This document shows, piece after piece, positions 5,883-8,698 of a DNA stretch of 8,698 nucleotides (positions within the stretch are counted from its first letter, which is position 1; every line of letters begins with the position of its first letter). Made by a program: the position numbers and the translations under genes. Location: the NCBI GenBank assembly GCA_021442885.1, contig JABUVA010000009.1:20277-28974 (forward strand), in the 5' to 3' direction. This DNA comes from Methanobrevibacter sp. Lineage in GTDB: Archaea > Methanobacteriota > Methanobacteria > Methanobacteriales > Methanobacteriaceae. Under the pieces are notes generated by a model. The model saw nothing but the letters and a program-made list of their open reading frames with translations, did no database searches and was not told the origin of the DNA.

Positions 5883-7085
5883 TTAACCCCTTCCTAATTC
5901 TTGATGAGCCCTTGCAAGATGTCCTGCAGATAATGCTGCAAGTAAAGATAATTCTCCTGCAAGAACAGTACTAGCTACAATTTCAGCAAGTTCTAAAGCT
6001 TTTCCAGATCCTGCAACACCTAGAATATTTAAACCTTCATTAGCTGTTTCTATTGAAGTTCCACCACCAACAGTAGCTATTGGTAAATCAGGTAGGTTAA
6101 CAGAAAAGTACAAATCTCCATTACGATTTTCAGCTGATGTAATTCCTAGAGATCCTTCTGCAACATGTGCTGCATCCTGACCTGTTGCTAGAAATATAGC
6201 TGCAACCATATTTGCATAATGAGCATTAAATGCCATACTACCTGCTGAAGCAGAGCCTATTAAATTTTTAATTGTATTTACTTCTACAATCCCTTGAGCA
6301 GTTGTTTTAAGTTTTTTATTAACAATTTCTTCTGGAATTAAGATGTCTGCAACTACACTTTTTCCTCTTCCTTCAACAATGTTTATTGCAGCAGGTTTTT
6401 TATCAACACAAACATTTCCACTTAAAGCTAAATGAGTTGCACTTGTTTGATTAGTCATTTCCTCTAGTATTTTTTCAGTAGCTATAGTTACCATGTTCAT
6501 TCCCATACTGTCCCCTGTTGAGTATACAAAACGAGGATAAACATAATTACCAACAATAATAATCGGATCTATTTTAATTAATTTTCCATGTGAAGTAGTT
6601 GATTCAGCTATCTCTTTTAATTTTGCAAAATTATCTTCAAACCATTGTTTGATTTTAATTGCATCAGTAACATTTTCAGTTTTAATAGCTGGAGCTCTTG
6701 TCATAATATCAGATATTACTCTGGCGTTTACTCCACCTGATGCTGTAATAGTAGAGGCTCCCCTATTTACTGATGCTACAAGTGCTCCTTCAGAGGTTGC
6801 TAAGGGAACCATTACTTCTCGGTTGCAAAATTCTCCATTAATTTTTAAAGGACCTACTACTCCCATAGGTATTTGTATGACTCCAATAGGATTTTCAATA
6901 TTTCTTTTAGAAGCTTTTTCAATATCTAAAGTATAGCTACCGATATTATCTAAACTAGTATTACTATATTTTTCAATGAATTTTCGTCTAATATCTGTAG
7001 CTTCTTTTACTGAGAAATATTTTTCTATTTCATACAATCTCATTTCATTGTTTAAAAGTTTTTCAATAGCCTCTTCTGGAGTCAT
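5883..7085 (-). CDS. hmgA: 3-hydroxy-3-methylglutaryl-CoA reductase, class I archaeal type
   Basis: Catalyses the NADPH-dependent reduction of HMG-CoA to mevalonate, the committed step toward the isoprenoid chains of archaeal ether lipids. It is a 400-residue soluble catalytic domain without the membrane anchor of eukaryotic enzymes. Key residues are all present: E99 in PLATSEG, D192 in the cofactor motif GDSMGMN (191-197), K229 in DKKPAA (228-233), D304 in GQDAAHV (302-308), the TVGGGT loop (338-343) and the catalytic H394 in AGHLARAH. The C-terminus ends just after this histidine (QELGRG), so the regulatory phosphoserine tail of animal enzymes is missing, as expected. The ATG start at 7085 lies nine bases after the sucD stop, in the same frame, with only a weak GTGA ribosome site, so translation probably depends on coupling to sucD. 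The 70-aa gene follows after one base. Confidence 0.97.
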   Translation of the reverse strand: MTPEEAIEKLLNNEMRLYEIEKYFSVKEATDIRRKFIEKYSNTSLDNIGSYTLDIEKASKRNIENPIGVIQIPMGVVGPLKINGEFCNREVMVPLATSEGALVASVNRGASTITASGGVNARVISDIMTRAPAIKTENVTDAIKIKQWFEDNFAKLKEIAESTTSHGKLIKIDPIIIVGNYVYPRFVYSTGDSMGMNMVTIATEKILEEMTNQTSATHLALSGNVCVDKKPAAINIVEGRGKSVVADILIPEEIVNKKLKTTAQGIVEVNTIKNLIGSASAGSMAFNAHYANMVAAIFLATGQDAAHVAEGSLGITSAENRNGDLYFSVNLPDLPIATVGGGTSIETANEGLNILGVAGSGKALELAEIVASTVLAGELSLLAALSAGHLARAHQELGRG

Positions 7086-7094
7086 ATTTTCACA

Positions 7095-7955
7095 TTATAA
7101 TGATTTTTTAATTAAAGTACTGATTTCAGATGGCATAGAAGCTACTTCTACACCTGCTTCTGATAAAGCATTAATTTTACTTTTAGCTGTTCCTGAATCA
7201 CCTTGGATAATAGCACCTGCATGTCCCATTCTTTTTCCTGGAGGTGCTGTAATTCCTGCAATATAAGAAACAACTGGTTTTGATATATTTTCTTTTATAA
7301 ATTTAGCTGCTTTTTCTTCAGCGTTTCCACCAATTTCACCTATTAAAACAATAGCTTCAGTTTCATCATCTTTTTCAAATCTTTTAAGAATATCTATATA
7401 ATTTGTTCCTGTAACTGGGTCTCCACCAATACCTATACATGTACTTTGACCAATACCTGCACGGGTGAGTTGACTAGCTACTTCATATGTTAAAGTTCCA
7501 CTTCTAGAAATAACTCCTACATTACCTTTATCAAATATGTGTGTTGGCATAATTCCTAATTTTCCTATATTCGGTGAAATAATTCCAGGTGTATTAGGTC
7601 CTATAACTGTAGTTCCCATTTTTTCTGCATAATTCATAATTTCCATTGAATCATGGACAGGTATGTGTTCTGAAATTATAACAACTAAATCTAAATGTTT
7701 TATTGATTCAAATGCTGCATCTTTTGCAAATTTTGCAGGTACAAAAATTATTGAAGAGTTAACATTTACTTCTTCTTTTACTTCTTCAACTGAATTGAAA
7801 ATAGGTACTCCTTCAAAAGTTTGTCCTCCTTTACCTGGAGTTACACCTGCAACAATATTTGTATTATAATCTAACATTTGTTTTGTGTGAAATGAACCTT
7901 GTTTACCAGTTATTCCTTGAACTAAACATTTTGTATCTTTATCTAATAGTATCAT
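7095..7955 (-). CDS. sucD: Succinyl-CoA synthetase (succinate-CoA ligase) alpha subunit
   Basis: With a beta subunit it interconverts succinate, CoA and a nucleoside triphosphate (ATP is likely) with succinyl-CoA. In methanogens this feeds the incomplete reductive TCA branch to 2-oxoglutarate and glutamate. The 286-residue length is standard. Residues 1-120 form the CoA-binding Rossmann domain, with [15 protein letters not shown] (14-28), [10 protein letters not shown] (35-44) and IGPNTPG (118-124). The ligase domain shows [11 protein letters not shown] (148-158), [10 protein letters not shown] (175-184), GEIGG (206-210) and the phosphorylated His at H245 in KRMGHAGAI. The ATG at 7955 has AGGAGG about eight bases upstream, overlapping the stop region of the preceding gene. 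The beta subunit gene (sucC) is not in this window, so it must lie elsewhere. It is the second visible gene of the operon, followed after nine bases by hmgA. Confidence 0.97.
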   Translation of the reverse strand: MILLDKDTKCLVQGITGKQGSFHTKQMLDYNTNIVAGVTPGKGGQTFEGVPIFNSVEEVKEEVNVNSSIIFVPAKFAKDAAFESIKHLDLVVIISEHIPVHDSMEIMNYAEKMGTTVIGPNTPGIISPNIGKLGIMPTHIFDKGNVGVISRSGTLTYEVASQLTRAGIGQSTCIGIGGDPVTGTNYIDILKRFEKDDETEAIVLIGEIGGNAEEKAAKFIKENISKPVVSYIAGITAPPGKRMGHAGAIIQGDSGTAKSKINALSEAGVEVASMPSEISTLIKKSL

Positions 7956-7968
7956 TTAAAAATCCTCC

Positions 7969-8694
7969 TTATTTTAAAATTCTAGTTTTATTTTGAAATG
8001 GAATAGCTAAATCAATAATATTTCCATTCATAAAAGCTGTAGCTGAAAAAATTACACTTCCAGGTATTACATCACATGGACTTCCTCTTTCAACAAGGTA
8101 AGTATTTTTATTTCCAAGTACTGCTCCAATCATAGCACCTGCAACAACACCTACTGCCTCAATATCATCTATTGTTGCAACAACAACTGGATCATCAGTT
8201 TCTGAAGAAACAAAACCAACACCAGGTATTTTTTTAGAGTGGTTTACAATTAAATCAGAAACATCATAAACATAATCCATACCTATAGCTGCTTTAATTG
8301 CAGAGTTAGCTACATCAGCAACAAAAGGTTCGCCACCATAAGTATCAAAACCTAAAATAATAGCATCATAATATTGATCTTTACGAATATCTGCTTCTGC
8401 ATAAGATACTCCTTCACCGGCATCTTTAGGACTTTGAGAAATTCCATTTAAATCTCCTAAATCTTCAGCATTTGTTTTTAATATATTTACAATACCATCA
8501 TTAATTGTTTCAAGTAAATCATCTTCAAAAATAGCAGATATCACAACATCATCACCTGTAACATTTGTTAATCTAGCAGAATGTGCTCCTAATTCCTCTA
8601 ATTTAAAAATATCTGCTTCAATATTTTTTACTAAAGAATTACTGCAAGACACATCATTATTTGAAATATTGGCACCAATAGATGTAAGTTTCAA
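7969..8694 (-). CDS. Conserved-looking protein of unknown function, 241 aa, upstream of sucD (5' end uncertain)
   Basis: I cannot name the family. From the TTG at 8694 it reads MKLTSIGANI and is open to the window edge, with an Ile codon just before the TTG, so the true start may lie outside. It appears soluble, alpha/beta and acidic. Conserved-looking blocks are SPKDAGEGVSYAEADI (88-103), AIILGFDTYGGEPFVADVANSA (111-132), PGVGFVSSETDDPVV (157-171), a Gly/Ala-rich segment VGVVAGAMIGAVLGNKN (181-197), and RGSPCDVIPGSVIFSATAFMNG (203-224). The FDTYGGEP and PGSVIFSATAF blocks look like active-site or ligand loops. The stop codon overlaps the ribosome site of sucD with a 13-base gap, so co-transcription is very likely. 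No signal peptide is seen, and the Gly/Ala segment is too small-residue-rich for a clear membrane span. A role near CoA-ester or methanogen cofactor metabolism is only a guess from position. Confidence 0.8.
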   Translation of the reverse strand: MKLTSIGANISNNDVSCSNSLVKNIEADIFKLEELGAHSARLTNVTGDDVVISAIFEDDLLETINDGIVNILKTNAEDLGDLNGISQSPKDAGEGVSYAEADIRKDQYYDAIILGFDTYGGEPFVADVANSAIKAAIGMDYVYDVSDLIVNHSKKIPGVGFVSSETDDPVVVATIDDIEAVGVVAGAMIGAVLGNKNTYLVERGSPCDVIPGSVIFSATAFMNGNIIDLAIPFQNKTRILK

Positions 8695-8698
8695 AATA

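Noticed and set aside
6649..7266. Plus-strand open frames antisense to hmgA and sucD
   Set aside because: Shadows of highly conserved minus-strand enzymes, with no start signals.
7663..7869. Plus-strand 68-codon frame antisense to sucD
   Set aside because: Shadow of the sucD CoA-binding region, with no ribosome site.

Overview
The window looks like chromosomal DNA from a mesophilic, very AT-rich methanogen of the Methanobacteriales. Methanobrevibacter is the best guess, with Methanosphaera as an alternative. The support is a thermosome with a Gly-Gly-Met tail, an FprA-type flavodiiron protein of the F420H2 oxidase family, an archaeal class I HMG-CoA reductase, a succinyl-CoA synthetase alpha subunit, and the secreted start of an adhesin-like repeat protein. 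Archaeal signals fit too: TATA boxes close to TTTATATA, Shine-Dalgarno motifs such as GGAGGT and AGGTGA, and poly-T termination tracts.

Layout. 1-676 (minus): N-terminal part of a secreted adhesin-like protein with about 89-residue repeats, running off the left edge. 677-1105: AT-rich spacer with the adhesin promoter and the thermosome's T-rich terminator. 1106-2773 (minus): thermosome subunit. 2774-2977: thermosome promoter with a 20-bp perfect palindrome upstream of its TATA box, then the fprA hairpin terminator. 2978-4198 (minus): fprA. 4307-4576 (minus): an 89-aa orphan protein. 4577-4704: divergent promoter with an inverted repeat across a TATA box. 4705-5328 (plus): two-gene unit of a 51-aa zinc-ribbon protein and a 148-aa unknown. 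5329-5668: gene-poor stretch with weak signs of decayed coding sequence. 5669-8694 (minus): four tightly packed genes in the order unknown 241-aa protein, sucD, hmgA, and an acidic 70-aa protein.

How the genes relate. FprA (oxygen removal) and the thermosome (protein folding) are both stress-protection functions but appear to be separate transcription units, since a strong hairpin terminator lies between them. The right-hand operon joins carbon metabolism (SucD, incomplete reductive TCA branch) to mevalonate synthesis for ether lipids (HMG-CoA reductase), bracketed by two uncharacterised proteins. No mobile element, CRISPR array, tRNA or rRNA is visible. The least explained parts are the small genes at 4307-5328, the two unknown members of the hmgA operon, and the palindromes in the promoters.
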